64,000 bases of DNA from Pyrenula massariospora (Eukaryota > Ascomycota > Eurotiomycetes > Pyrenulales > Pyrenulaceae). The DNA is taken from assembly GCA_021030905.1 (NCBI GenBank), contig JAGFMI010000023.1, forward strand, positions 1 through 64,000. Direction: 5' to 3'. The first letter of the stretch is position 1. Each line of letters opens with the position of its first letter. Positions 55,142 to 64,000 of the stretch are shown piece after piece. The position numbers were made by a program, and so were the translations under genes. The notes beneath the pieces were generated by a model that was given only the letters and a program-made list of their open reading frames with translations, did no database searches and was not told the origin of the DNA.

Positions 55142-58100
55142 TCACGACCCCATCCTCGCCGCAACCCTTGCATCGTAACCGCTCCAGAAACCGGCTCTTG
55201 GAAAGCCACTGAGCATCTCCTCCACACTCGGGCCTTTCATTTGAGCCTTCCTACCCTCGTCCTTCCGATCCACAAGGGCCCAGCTCGACTGCGCCTTCCT
55301 CAACCCTCTTGCACTCCCGCTCCCAAAGGACTCCCTATCACCGCCAGAGATACTCTGCTGACTGCTCCGATTGCTCTGCGCCGTCGTGTATTGACTCCCC
55401 GCGCTTGCTGCTCGACTTGCCATCACTACCCTGTCAGAATTCATTCCCATCCACTGTGCGCTGGGTGGCGGCGTGAAGTCCGCTCCTGCTATAATGCCGC
55501 GAAGGGTCGGTGGCCTGGTAGGATCTAGGTCGAGAAATTCGTCAGACTGCTCCGCCATCTCAAGAACACGCTGAGGATACATGAGCGCAAAGGTAAGAGC
55601 CCGCTGTCTTTGAAGCTGAGATTCGAGTGCTGTGCATTTCGCTTCCAGGGCGGCTTCGCGCGAGGCCGATGTGACAGCTTCTGCACAGACTGAGGCCGCG
55701 CTGTCCTCATGCTGAGATGCATTTCCCATGGGACCATTGCTCTGAATTGATGAACTTGAGGACGTAGAATGGTGGTAGGAGTAGGTGCTGCTATCGGAGT
55801 TAGATTCTTTGCGAACCGCCGGTGAATATATTGTCGTCATAGGGCCCATAGACTGGGAATGACGGAGACGATGACGCGGCGGGATCGCAATGCGCATGTT
55901 CTGACCAGGCTCCTGGCGGTGGCCGAGTTTGGATGGCGGCTCGCTCGTATGGATATTTCCCTCACTCGACGCACCCGCAGAAGTTCGTGGCGGGGTTGCA
56001 GTCGTGGTATTTTTACATAGTAACAGCTCCTGTGTCCCAGAATTTCTAAAGAAGCTAGTCCGACGCCGGATGCTGTTGGGCCGTGAGGTTGGGGTCTCTG
56101 CATTGCTGGAAGATGGAGGACGGCTTGGGCTGTCATTTCTCGAGGGGCGGGCAAGTGCAGCTTGAATCGGGACCGCAATTGATCGAGGCTCCGCAACAAA
56201 ACTCTTTTCAGAAGAAGGTGAGAAGAGAATCCGAGAGTCAATGCGATTGAGTGTCTGTGGAGATTCATTCTGTTCGGCTTTCTCAGACATTCTTTCAAAG
56301 TATTCGCTGTCTCTTCGCTCCAGCCGGTCATTTTCTGCTCGCGCTCTTGCGGTCGTCAGGTGCCGCATTTTAATATCCTTTCGTGACCTGCCAATGAATT
56401 TGATGCCTTTGTCTCCTATTACCGAATTCCTTTCGACCATTTTACCTACGTCTGGGCTGTCTGAATTGTTGCGGCGGTTACGCTCTTGCTGTTGTCTGGT
56501 TGCTATACTGGTGGTAGGATCTCTTATCGCAGAGCTCAATGTGTCGATGCCTGTAGAACAGTCATCCTCGCTGCTCGATATCTCTGTGGTTGAGATATGC
56601 ACATGACGCTTGATTGAAAGCGGAGTGGGCTTGGGTACAGACTCGACCTTTCGAAGCGTGGTGTCTTGTTCTCTATCAGCCTTGTATGGATCATAGGACG
56701 TACGCTTCAGCGGCCCTGCCATTAGAGAGGTTGGCGTAGTTGGTCTTTGGTGCCGAAGTGGGCTCTGCCCAAAGGGCACTGCTGGTAAAGGATCAATCGG
56801 CGGAGGTGAAATAGGAGATCTCGGGTGATTCCTAAGGTATTCTCGAAATTTGACTATGTCTCGACTTGGACTCGGTGTTTTCTCAATCTCGTCCAATTCC
56901 TTTGATGGCGGAGTTCTTGGAGGTACTCTTGCTTCCGGAAGGCCTGCCTCAATAGCGTCAAGCGTGGCGGTCGATCCTTCAGACTCATATCCACATAGCG
57001 ATGTTGCACAAGACCAGTCGTCCAGAGGAGACTCTTGCAATCCGTCTCCAGATTGCGAACGTGGAGGAAGTGGAAGAGCTTTGAATAGGTGAGCTAACTC
57101 TACGTTCTGTTCGTGATGGTCTGCCTGAACGCCCTGGGGTATTGTGGGGAGTGTAGTCAAAGTGGAAGATCTTGATTCAAACGGAGAAATCCTGTCTCTC
57201 ACAACAAGAGGTCGCACAATGCGGATCGACCCCACAAATTTGGAATCGGAGGATACGGGATTAGCACTCGAAGACTTGCGGGGCGGAATCAGAGGATGGG
57301 ACCCTTCGGTAACGGATGTACATGCAGGTATGTTGGTGGAAGTTCGACTGCCGGAGACTTTAGCATTGCTGATATATCTGTCAGAGGATTCTTGACTCCG
57401 AAGATCTGGCGCCGTAGCCGAGTCCGAGGTCTCTTGTGCGGATACCAATTCCAACAACTCGATATTGTTCTCCTTTGTATCATGTTCTTCTTTCCGCCCG
57501 CTTCTGCGCGGAGCCTTCGACGGTCGGAGCACATCTTGTGCGCTCGAATAGGGCTTGATCGACCGCACACCATGCACGGCTTCGTCAACCGGGCACACCT
57601 TCGCAGGCTCGATAGGATTGTTGGGCGACGGATATGGCCCGCTCGTCAGAGGTAGAGTGCCTGGGGCGAGATGTTTCGGGACAGGGTTACGTGAAACTGA
57701 GGGTGCGGCACCTCCACCAACGTTGCCAAGACTCGGCTGCTGGTCGCGATTCGCGGAGGAGTCGAAATCCTGACCTTTCTCAACACCACCATCATGCAGG
57801 AACCAGATAGGAAAGCTGTCGACGAAGTCGCGTGACGGTCTTTTTTCTTTTTTTCGGGGACCTTGAATCGTCGTTGGCGGGGGCAGGTTGACGACACCCT
57901 TGTAGTGGACCGCCGCGGCGTCATCTCCGCTGTGGTTGCGGGAATGCCCTGTGCCTCCTCCTTTATCGTGTTCACCTTCAAACGTGTTTCTCAATACCAC
58001 GTGGTTTTCAGAAAGATCTTCGACCGTCCTGGCCCGCATTTCCTGGGAGTTGCTGCTTGGATCAAGCTTTTGCTGCGTAGCTTTTTCCTTATGCCAACTG

Positions 58101-58615
58101 ACCAAGCCCTCCAAATCAACACTCGCGCTCCTCTTTCCCTTCTCCATCACCTCAAGTTCCTTGACTCGCTTCAGAGCCTCCTTTGTCCTCTCTGCCTCCG
58201 GATCCACAACTAGTGATGGCGCCTCCTCCCTCCCCAGAAACCCCTTGACACCCGCCAGCATTGAAAATTTCTGAATATCGGCAATCAAATGGCTGACTGC
58301 CGGACTCCCGTATGGATGGCGCGCCTGTGCCTTGCTAGGTGAGATCTCGCTTTCTGCGTCGTTGAAGTCGCTGCGTAGATCATATGTTGCTCTGCATTTT
58401 CCGTGGTTGCGGCCGCAGGCGCACGTGTCGAGTTCGTGACAGCGATGACAGTGACTCAGAGACGAGAGGTCTTCACTGCGCGAGCGTTGATGTCTAAGAA
58501 CGGGGACCAGGCCTTTTTTGCGTGATGATAGGCGTGAGAGGAAAGACAGGTGAGTGCCGCCGCCCCTGTCATCGAGACTGTCGAGCGAGAACCTGCTGCC
58601 TCGAGGTGAAGACAT
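55142..58615 (-). CDS. large mostly disordered protein, 1157 aa
   Basis: Single exon from ATG 58615 (MSSPRGSRFSLDSLDD). I do not recognise a named domain. Near the N-terminus a Cys/His cluster (CHRCHELDTCACGRNHGKC, about residues 57-75) could bind zinc. Most of the body is Ser/Pro/Arg-rich and likely disordered. A conserved-looking C-terminal part has a short coiled coil (LEAKCTALESQLQRQRALTF) followed by YPQRVLEMAEQSDEFLDLD and RPPTLRGIIAGADFTPPPSA. No signal peptide or membrane segment. Length and clean frame support a real gene; the role is unknown. Confidence 0.78.
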   Translation of the reverse strand: MSSPRGSRFSLDSLDDRGGGTHLSFLSRLSSRKKGLVPVLRHQRSRSEDLSSLSHCHRCHELDTCACGRNHGKCRATYDLRSDFNDAESEISPSKAQARHPYGSPAVSHLIADIQKFSMLAGVKGFLGREEAPSLVVDPEAERTKEALKRVKELEVMEKGKRSASVDLEGLVSWHKEKATQQKLDPSSNSQEMRARTVEDLSENHVVLRNTFEGEHDKGGGTGHSRNHSGDDAAAVHYKGVVNLPPPTTIQGPRKKEKRPSRDFVDSFPIWFLHDGGVEKGQDFDSSANRDQQPSLGNVGGGAAPSVSRNPVPKHLAPGTLPLTSGPYPSPNNPIEPAKVCPVDEAVHGVRSIKPYSSAQDVLRPSKAPRRSGRKEEHDTKENNIELLELVSAQETSDSATAPDLRSQESSDRYISNAKVSGSRTSTNIPACTSVTEGSHPLIPPRKSSSANPVSSDSKFVGSIRIVRPLVVRDRISPFESRSSTLTTLPTIPQGVQADHHEQNVELAHLFKALPLPPRSQSGDGLQESPLDDWSCATSLCGYESEGSTATLDAIEAGLPEARVPPRTPPSKELDEIEKTPSPSRDIVKFREYLRNHPRSPISPPPIDPLPAVPFGQSPLRHQRPTTPTSLMAGPLKRTSYDPYKADREQDTTLRKVESVPKPTPLSIKRHVHISTTEISSSEDDCSTGIDTLSSAIRDPTTSIATRQQQERNRRNNSDSPDVGKMVERNSVIGDKGIKFIGRSRKDIKMRHLTTARARAENDRLERRDSEYFERMSEKAEQNESPQTLNRIDSRILFSPSSEKSFVAEPRSIAVPIQAALARPSRNDSPSRPPSSSNAETPTSRPNSIRRRTSFFRNSGTQELLLCKNTTTATPPRTSAGASSEGNIHTSEPPSKLGHRQEPGQNMRIAIPPRHRLRHSQSMGPMTTIYSPAVRKESNSDSSTYSYHHSTSSSSSIQSNGPMGNASQHEDSAASVCAEAVTSASREAALEAKCTALESQLQRQRALTFALMYPQRVLEMAEQSDEFLDLDPTRPPTLRGIIAGADFTPPPSAQWMGMNSDRVVMASRAASAGSQYTTAQSNRSSQQSISGGDRESFGSGSARGLRKAQSSWALVDRKDEGRKAQMKGPSVEEMLSGFPRAGFWSGYDARVAARMGS

Positions 58616-60542
58616 AGTGGCTCGTTCGCATGGGAGGTGATTGTGTAGAGGTGTCTCGGATATTTAGAATTGGTCTTTGTGTTTATCGAAGACACCAATA
58701 CCGGCTTATATCAGTGGCTGGGAACGGTTCACTCCAGCTTCAGCTGTTATCGCCACGTTTCTGATCACGCCTTGTGTTTGTTACTCATCCGCTCTCCTCT
58801 CTCTCCCTTCACTCATGTTATGTTTCCTACCCGTGCGATTGCGCGTTTGAAATCGAGGCGGTGAGGCGGGTTCAATTGTACAGCTCAGAGGATGCGCATC
58901 CGGTATTTCATGAACTGTCAAGCGTTAACAACATAAATCCGACGAACTGAGAAATGGTCAACACCGGGCACCGGCATTCAACCACGAAGTGATTATCCCA
59001 GAATGGCAAACTCGGCTAATCCCGTCGGTGGTTGGTGTTACTTGCCCCGGCTGGCTGCCGCCGGCTGACCCAGAAATGGGAGAGGACAGGCGACTTGATT
59101 CACCGTGAACTGAAGCAAGGGCCGGATCCAATCAAAACACGACGAAAGGAGATCGTTTTTTTTTTTTTTTGGCAAAGAGAAATCATAAGTCATTGCACAT
59201 CACAGCATGGTATGGGGAGGCTGGACGGCAGTTTCGGCAGTGAGAAGATAGTGGACATTCCACAGAGCAGAGCGGAGGCCGCATCTTTTTTATCGAAGAA
59301 CACTGGGGCTATGATGAAGTATTCGAATACATCACGGAGCAGTCTGCGCCGAAATTTAATTTTGAACTGGTCATGAAGCAAAAGCAGAAGCCAGGGTGTT
59401 AGTATGTAAGTGACTAGGGTCAGGTTTTGCAGTCGGCTCGAAACAGAAGTATTGCCAATCTTCATGATGCACAGAGTGCGCCTACGGCGGCGGCGGCGGC
59501 GGAGATCTACCGTATATTATCAATAAATTCATTCCGCTTCGTTTAGACATTTCCAACCAGCGTGAATCCACGAGCTTGACAATCGCCAGCCTCGTGCTGA
59601 CTGAGTCCTTCTGATCTTCGCAGAAGCCTGGATTGTAGAGAGCTTTGTCACTGCGAGCCAGCCATTGACATTGTTAGTTCGCTATGCTGTGTTCTGCGCT
59701 ACTGCCTATAATATGTCGTATGTCTGTGGCTTCATGCAAGGGGTGGTACATGGCACCAGACTATTTGCTGTGGGGCTTCAGATGCGGTGATGCCGGATCG
59801 AGAGACCGGCAGGCGTGTCCTTGTTCGGGATGGCTTATAAGAAAGCCACCAGACTCCTATATTATCGCGGCCGTGGAAGGAGATGTACTTTGTGGCTGCG
59901 ACCTAAAAACCCCGAACTAAGGCTATGGCATTAGAGAAGGGGTCGTGGGGGAGACTATGAAAGGAGAGTTGTCAATAGCCTTGCCCTCTTAATGTTCAGG
60001 GTGACACAGCAGCATCATCGTCAAGTCTAGAAGCACGGTCGACCTCAGTATTGGGGAAAGTGAGATCTGTGGCTTTTTAGCAGCGGAAGATCGTTGTGCA
60101 GTCTCAAGCCTGTAGCTTGCAGGGGGCAAAGAGCATAAATTTACTTATCGAGATGTTCTCTAGCATCTCTAGATAGATAACCCTCTCTGCTTGTCTCCCG
60201 GCACCTGAGACTATATCTTGCGACGAGCGCTCTCTGTCAATGATCCGGTTCGCCTTTATCTGCCCTTTTACGCTAGTGAGCGAACCCCATGCTTGTCGCC
60301 AACCAGTCCGAATCTCAATGTCTTGAGCTAAAGTAACATATCTCCAGGCCGAGCGAGACATCTTCGCCAGTGCCGTGTCCGTGTGCAGCCTGCACCACAT
60401 GCAACGCTAACCACCGTCTATCCATTCGCTGAGAACGCCCATCGCTATGCAATACTCTATCGAATACTAGATATGTAAAATCCTGCTCTAAAGAAAGAGG
60501 GAGAAAAGGATGAGCCCAGCTCTCGGCTTTCAGCTCAAATAT
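58616..60542. other. 1.9-kb intergenic region, no gene recognised
   Basis: The promoter of the 1157-aa gene is on the left and the Sen1 3' UTR on the right. A (CGG)6 tract lies at 59485-59502 and a T run near 59156-59170. No credible frame or RNA gene. Confidence 0.5.
59485..59502. repeat. (CGG)6 trinucleotide repeat
   Basis: Six perfect CGG units in an otherwise non-coding stretch. Confidence 0.85.
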
Positions 60543-63500
60543 TTAAAGCTTTTTCTTCGACTTCATAAACAACGCATCCGCATTACTCTTCTTCTTCGCC
60601 ATCGGATACGGCGGCCTCGGTTTCGGAGCCAATGAGGAGTTGCCATATGTGCCTGCTCCCCTTGCAGGGGCAGAGGGGGTTCCCGGTCTTGACTGCTTCT
60701 GCTGTTGCTCTTCATGATCACCCCGGAGATTAGGTAGACCGTCTTCGTCTGCTTCTTTTGACGCAGATCTTGACGCTGCGGCAGAAGTAGGGGCGGATCC
60801 AGCTCCATCCAATCTGGTCACCTTTGGCCTTGCGTCCGGTTTCTCAGACCCACTTTCGCGTTTACGCTTCTCGCCTGCGGGTGTTGATGTCCTAGAACGG
60901 TCTGCCGCTGGCCTGCCATTCTCCTTCCGATCCTGCCTCTGCTTCTCTTGTTCGCGGCTTTCACCTTCTTCTACCTCCGGATGAATTACCGTAAACAGGG
61001 CTGGAGGATCGTTGGACACATCCGCCGCTGCTGGCAGAGGTGGCGCATCGAAATCCATCATGTCGACGTCTGCCTTCATCATATCCTTTGTGAGAAGCGG
61101 CCTTTGTAGAAGCCGCATGACGTCCCCATCCCCGTCTGTGAACAAGTTGCGGCTCTTGGCGTCCTCAACCAGCCTCTTCCAGTACTCGCCTCTTGCCAGA
61201 GCCCCAGCGTCTCCCAGAACCCAAAGCGATGATTTTGCCCGAGTCAGACCAACATTCATTCGACGAATGTCTTTCAGGAAGCCAATTCCTTCAGGCCGAG
61301 AGCCTTCGGCTCTGGAACGGACGCAGGAGAAAATTATGATTTCGCTTTCGCGTCCTTGGAACGCGTCTGTTGTGTTAAACTCGACGGCTGAGAGTATACC
61401 TTCACCGTAACGTCGTGAAAATTCTCTCCGCAAATGTTTGAGTTGTCCTTTGTACGGCGTTATAACGCCGATTTTTCCGGAGAATTGGTAGCCGGCACAG
61501 TCAGTAACGAGACGATGATAGAGTTGCATAACAACTTCAGCCTCCTTGGCGTTGACCAGCGAGTTGTGCGAATCTCGTGAAGAACTGCCCTGGACGTTGA
61601 AGAAGCGGTAAGGCCCAAGTATAGAACTACAATGCCAGGGCATAAATCGGCTGGCCTCGGTCACCCCATCTCGAAGACGGCCTTCATAGAAAGATTTGCT
61701 CGGGAACGCGCTAATATCTGGATGCATACGATATTGCGTGTCAAGCAAGTGGACATCCTTTGGATGATTCTCAGCCATTCGTGCGAAAAGACTCCTCTCG
61801 TATAGAAATTGTGCCGCTTCCCTGGAAAACACGGTCGGTGGCAGTTGTTTCGGGTCACCGACAAGAATACATTTAGAGCAACCGTATTTTAGCGGAATGA
61901 GTGCAGAAAGCTCCACGCACTGCGCAGCCTCATCGATAATGACTGTTTCAAATTCAAAATCGATGTCCCGTAGCATGTCGTGACCGCTACCACTGAGGGT
62001 CGCACATACAATGTCAGCGCCTCGCAAAATCTCATGCTGAAACTTTTTCCTGGCCAAATCTTCATTCCGGGACGCTGAGTTTTCCTTGTCCCGTCTCTCA
62101 TCGATAACCTTGCCAAGATCGGTCTTCTTCTTCTTCCACAACTCGAACTCGCGTTCGTCTGCCGGTTTCACGGGATCACCTTTGCCTCGGCTAATGTCTA
62201 ACCTCTCCCTTACAGCTAGGAACTTCTCGCTAGCATCTTTATGCTCCATCATAATCTCGTGAAGAGGCTTTTGGTTCTGCATTTGGGGTGCAGCGGCATT
62301 CATCTTGGCAGTGACAAGCTCTTCCAATGTAAGATCTTTCACCTGCGCGTTGATTGCGTCACTCCGACCGAGCCGAACCACTGATACGTTTACTGTAGAG
62401 CCGCCCAAGGTAGTTACGCCTTTCCGGAAACGCATTACAAGCTCATCAACGGCTGCATTGCTCGGTGCACAGACCACGATTTTCTTGGTGCTAGGAGCTT
62501 GCGGGCGTCCTGAAGGATTCGCGATAGGAACCGCTCGTCGAGTGGGATCCGTGAGCAATGCACCTACGAGGGCACATATCGTTTTTGTCTTTCCAGATCC
62601 TGGAGGCCCCTGAATTAGGGTGAATGCGTCGTTATCCATAGCCGATTTAACAGCTTTCGCTTGGGCTCGATTTACATTATAAGTTCTCGCAAGAGGCTCC
62701 AACGCGGCCTCGGAATAATCCAAAATCGGGGATGGTTTCGCTTTTACGACTTCGTTCCAGAGATCATAATATTGTAGTGCTGGTAGGACTCCATACTCAC
62801 GTTCCAGAGGAGTCAATGAGAGCAGCTTCGACCCAAACACTTCTGCTCCAGGGGTGAGGGAGGTAGCCAGAGCGTTTTGGCTAGAGACAATCTTGTAGCT
62901 AATCTCCATCTGAGCTTTCTTCCTTGTAATCTTGTGCACTCGTGACAAACATGTTGGTCCGGAGTTTTGCTGCTTATTCTTGGAGAACAAGACAATATCA
63001 CCCTCAGAGATTCCTAGGTCTTTACCTTCAGCGAACGACATAGCAGTTCCAACCTCGATAAATGAGTCCACTGAAAGGCGATTGGCAACCTTGATCTCGA
63101 ACGGCTTGAATGATCGATCGTCTCTAGCAGCGCAGAAGGTTTGCCATGCCTCAAGGATCAACATCGGTTCAAAAGAGTTTTGCCATGCAAGTGCTGTTGG
63201 GAAAGAATTCTGGATTGATGAATGATCCTCTGTATTAGCTGTAGGAGGGTATTTAGAATTCGCATAGAAGTCCCAACTTAAGATAGTTCGATGAAGCCCT
63301 GACAAATCGGGGGCTAGTCTTGCACGCATGTCTTTGTTGGTCCTCTGCTGTTTGATAATTTTCACAGGAGCCGGAGCCTGAGCCACTTTTGGGCGGCTAG
63401 AAGTAACTTTTTTCATGTTGTCCCCAAACAACGCCTTGTCAATCTCATCATCCGATTCTGATTCTGATTCTGAAGATACCATCATATTATTCTCGGACTT

Positions 63501-64000
63501 TTTGGCATGGTCCTTGCCCTTAACGCCGATACCATTCAGACCAGACCCTTGACCTTTGGTCTCCGCTCCAACGCCTGTTTTGCCGCGTAGAAGAGCCGCA
63601 GCTTCCTTGTTTCGTAATTTCGAAGCCTCTAGCTGTCTCTTGCGTTCCTCAATGAAAGCTTTTCGGTCAGGGGCCTCCTGCTTAGTCGGCTTGGTGAGCT
63701 TTGAAGTCGCTTTTAGCAGAGGTTTCTGAGGGCGGACAGCCTTGTTAGCTTCCACGGAAGAACTAATCTGCAATAGAATGTCATCGGATATTCCTCCATC
63801 ATCAAACTCGTCCTTTGTCAGATCATACACAACGTCAGGTTGGACCTGTTTGGCAACGAATTGATTAAGAGTACCCTGTTTCTTGGGATGTGTTGGAAGT
63901 TCGATCGTTCTGCCAGAATAAGCTTCCAGGGACCGAATCAATTCTGCCTTCTGCTGAGGAGTGAGCTTAGATCGTGTGCTAGAAGAGAGAGAAATTTCTT
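60543..64000 (-). CDS. SEN1: Sen1-type RNA/DNA helicase, C-terminal part (runs off window)
   Basis: The frame is open to the right edge with no stop. The ~1150 residues present are the C-terminal part of a larger protein, since Sen1 homologues run to about 2000 aa. Superfamily-1B helicase motifs appear in order: Walker A GPPGSGKTKTI, II DEAAQ, III GDPKQLPPTVFS, IV QYRMHP, V TTDAFQGRESEIIIFSCVRS, VI MNVGLTRAKSSLWVLGD. A Sen1-type barrel/stalk insertion region lies between Walker A and DEAAQ. The C-terminal ~200 residues are basic and disordered. Sen1 unwinds RNA:DNA hybrids and terminates transcription of non-coding RNAs in the nucleus (family knowledge). Confidence 0.95.
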   Translation of the reverse strand, partial: EISLSSSTRSKLTPQQKAELIRSLEAYSGRTIELPTHPKKQGTLNQFVAKQVQPDVVYDLTKDEFDDGGISDDILLQISSSVEANKAVRPQKPLLKATSKLTKPTKQEAPDRKAFIEERKRQLEASKLRNKEAAALLRGKTGVGAETKGQGSGLNGIGVKGKDHAKKSENNMMVSSESESESDDEIDKALFGDNMKKVTSSRPKVAQAPAPVKIIKQQRTNKDMRARLAPDLSGLHRTILSWDFYANSKYPPTANTEDHSSIQNSFPTALAWQNSFEPMLILEAWQTFCAARDDRSFKPFEIKVANRLSVDSFIEVGTAMSFAEGKDLGISEGDIVLFSKNKQQNSGPTCLSRVHKITRKKAQMEISYKIVSSQNALATSLTPGAEVFGSKLLSLTPLEREYGVLPALQYYDLWNEVVKAKPSPILDYSEAALEPLARTYNVNRAQAKAVKSAMDNDAFTLIQGPPGSGKTKTICALVGALLTDPTRRAVPIANPSGRPQAPSTKKIVVCAPSNAAVDELVMRFRKGVTTLGGSTVNVSVVRLGRSDAINAQVKDLTLEELVTAKMNAAAPQMQNQKPLHEIMMEHKDASEKFLAVRERLDISRGKGDPVKPADEREFELWKKKKTDLGKVIDERRDKENSASRNEDLARKKFQHEILRGADIVCATLSGSGHDMLRDIDFEFETVIIDEAAQCVELSALIPLKYGCSKCILVGDPKQLPPTVFSREAAQFLYERSLFARMAENHPKDVHLLDTQYRMHPDISAFPSKSFYEGRLRDGVTEASRFMPWHCSSILGPYRFFNVQGSSSRDSHNSLVNAKEAEVVMQLYHRLVTDCAGYQFSGKIGVITPYKGQLKHLRREFSRRYGEGILSAVEFNTTDAFQGRESEIIIFSCVRSRAEGSRPEGIGFLKDIRRMNVGLTRAKSSLWVLGDAGALARGEYWKRLVEDAKSRNLFTDGDGDVMRLLQRPLLTKDMMKADVDMMDFDAPPLPAAADVSNDPPALFTVIHPEVEEGESREQEKQRQDRKENGRPAADRSRTSTPAGEKRKRESGSEKPDARPKVTRLDGAGSAPTSAAASRSASKEADEDGLPNLRGDHEEQQQKQSRPGTPSAPARGAGTYGNSSLAPKPRPPYPMAKKKSNADALFMKSKKKL

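Overview
The window looks like nuclear DNA of a filamentous ascomycete (Pezizomycotina). Genes are split by short GT-AG introns, most of 47-91 nt. The proteins belong to fungal families (Sen1, SEACAT Mtc5/Sea3, Ubc13, Jen1-type transporter, TAKA-type amylase, M35 protease, HET domain). Balanced-GC gene blocks alternate with extremely AT-rich DNA of the kind left by repeat-induced point mutation (RIP). I cannot name the species.

Layout. 1-6.36 kb is an AT desert with no credible gene, opening with an (ATT)n tract. 6.4-17.5 kb is a housekeeping block: an unrecognised 798-aa protein, then Ubc13 and the SEACAT/GATOR2 subunit Mtc5/Sea3 in divergent orientation. 18.4-20.8 kb is an unusual minus-strand trio: a 491-aa protein with about 247 unbroken residues of heptad and hendecad repeats, a small two-exon gene, and a short gene of 10-residue G/S-rich repeats carrying one in-frame stop. 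22-25.6 kb has a Cys-rich single-pass membrane protein and a Jen1-type carboxylate transporter; the transporter lies between two copies of a roughly 90-bp foldback element (23.49 and 28.03 kb). 28.4-37.1 kb has an F-box protein and three secreted proteins: an aspzincin protease, a Cys-rich protein of unknown role and a type-B carboxylesterase.

37.5-49 kb is an accessory island. It holds a family I tentatively match to 'modin' proteins, broken by a TGA; four minus-strand paralogues that combine an F-box-like N-terminus with a C-terminus resembling a decayed kinase C-lobe; a RIP-worn inverted-repeat element; and a HET-domain gene. HET proteins act in nonself recognition in other fungi, so the island may serve that role, but this is inference. 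50.9-52.8 kb encodes a five-exon GH13 alpha-amylase whose spacing of catalytic residues matches TAKA-amylase. 55.1-58.6 kb encodes a large disordered protein. 60.5 kb to the end is the C-terminal part of the Sen1 helicase, which runs off the window.

The secreted amylase, esterase and protease and the Jen1 transporter suit a saprobic or plant-associated life, but they do not form a recognised biosynthetic cluster. Exon coordinates were worked out by hand from splice-site consensus and reading frame; no alignments or searches were run.
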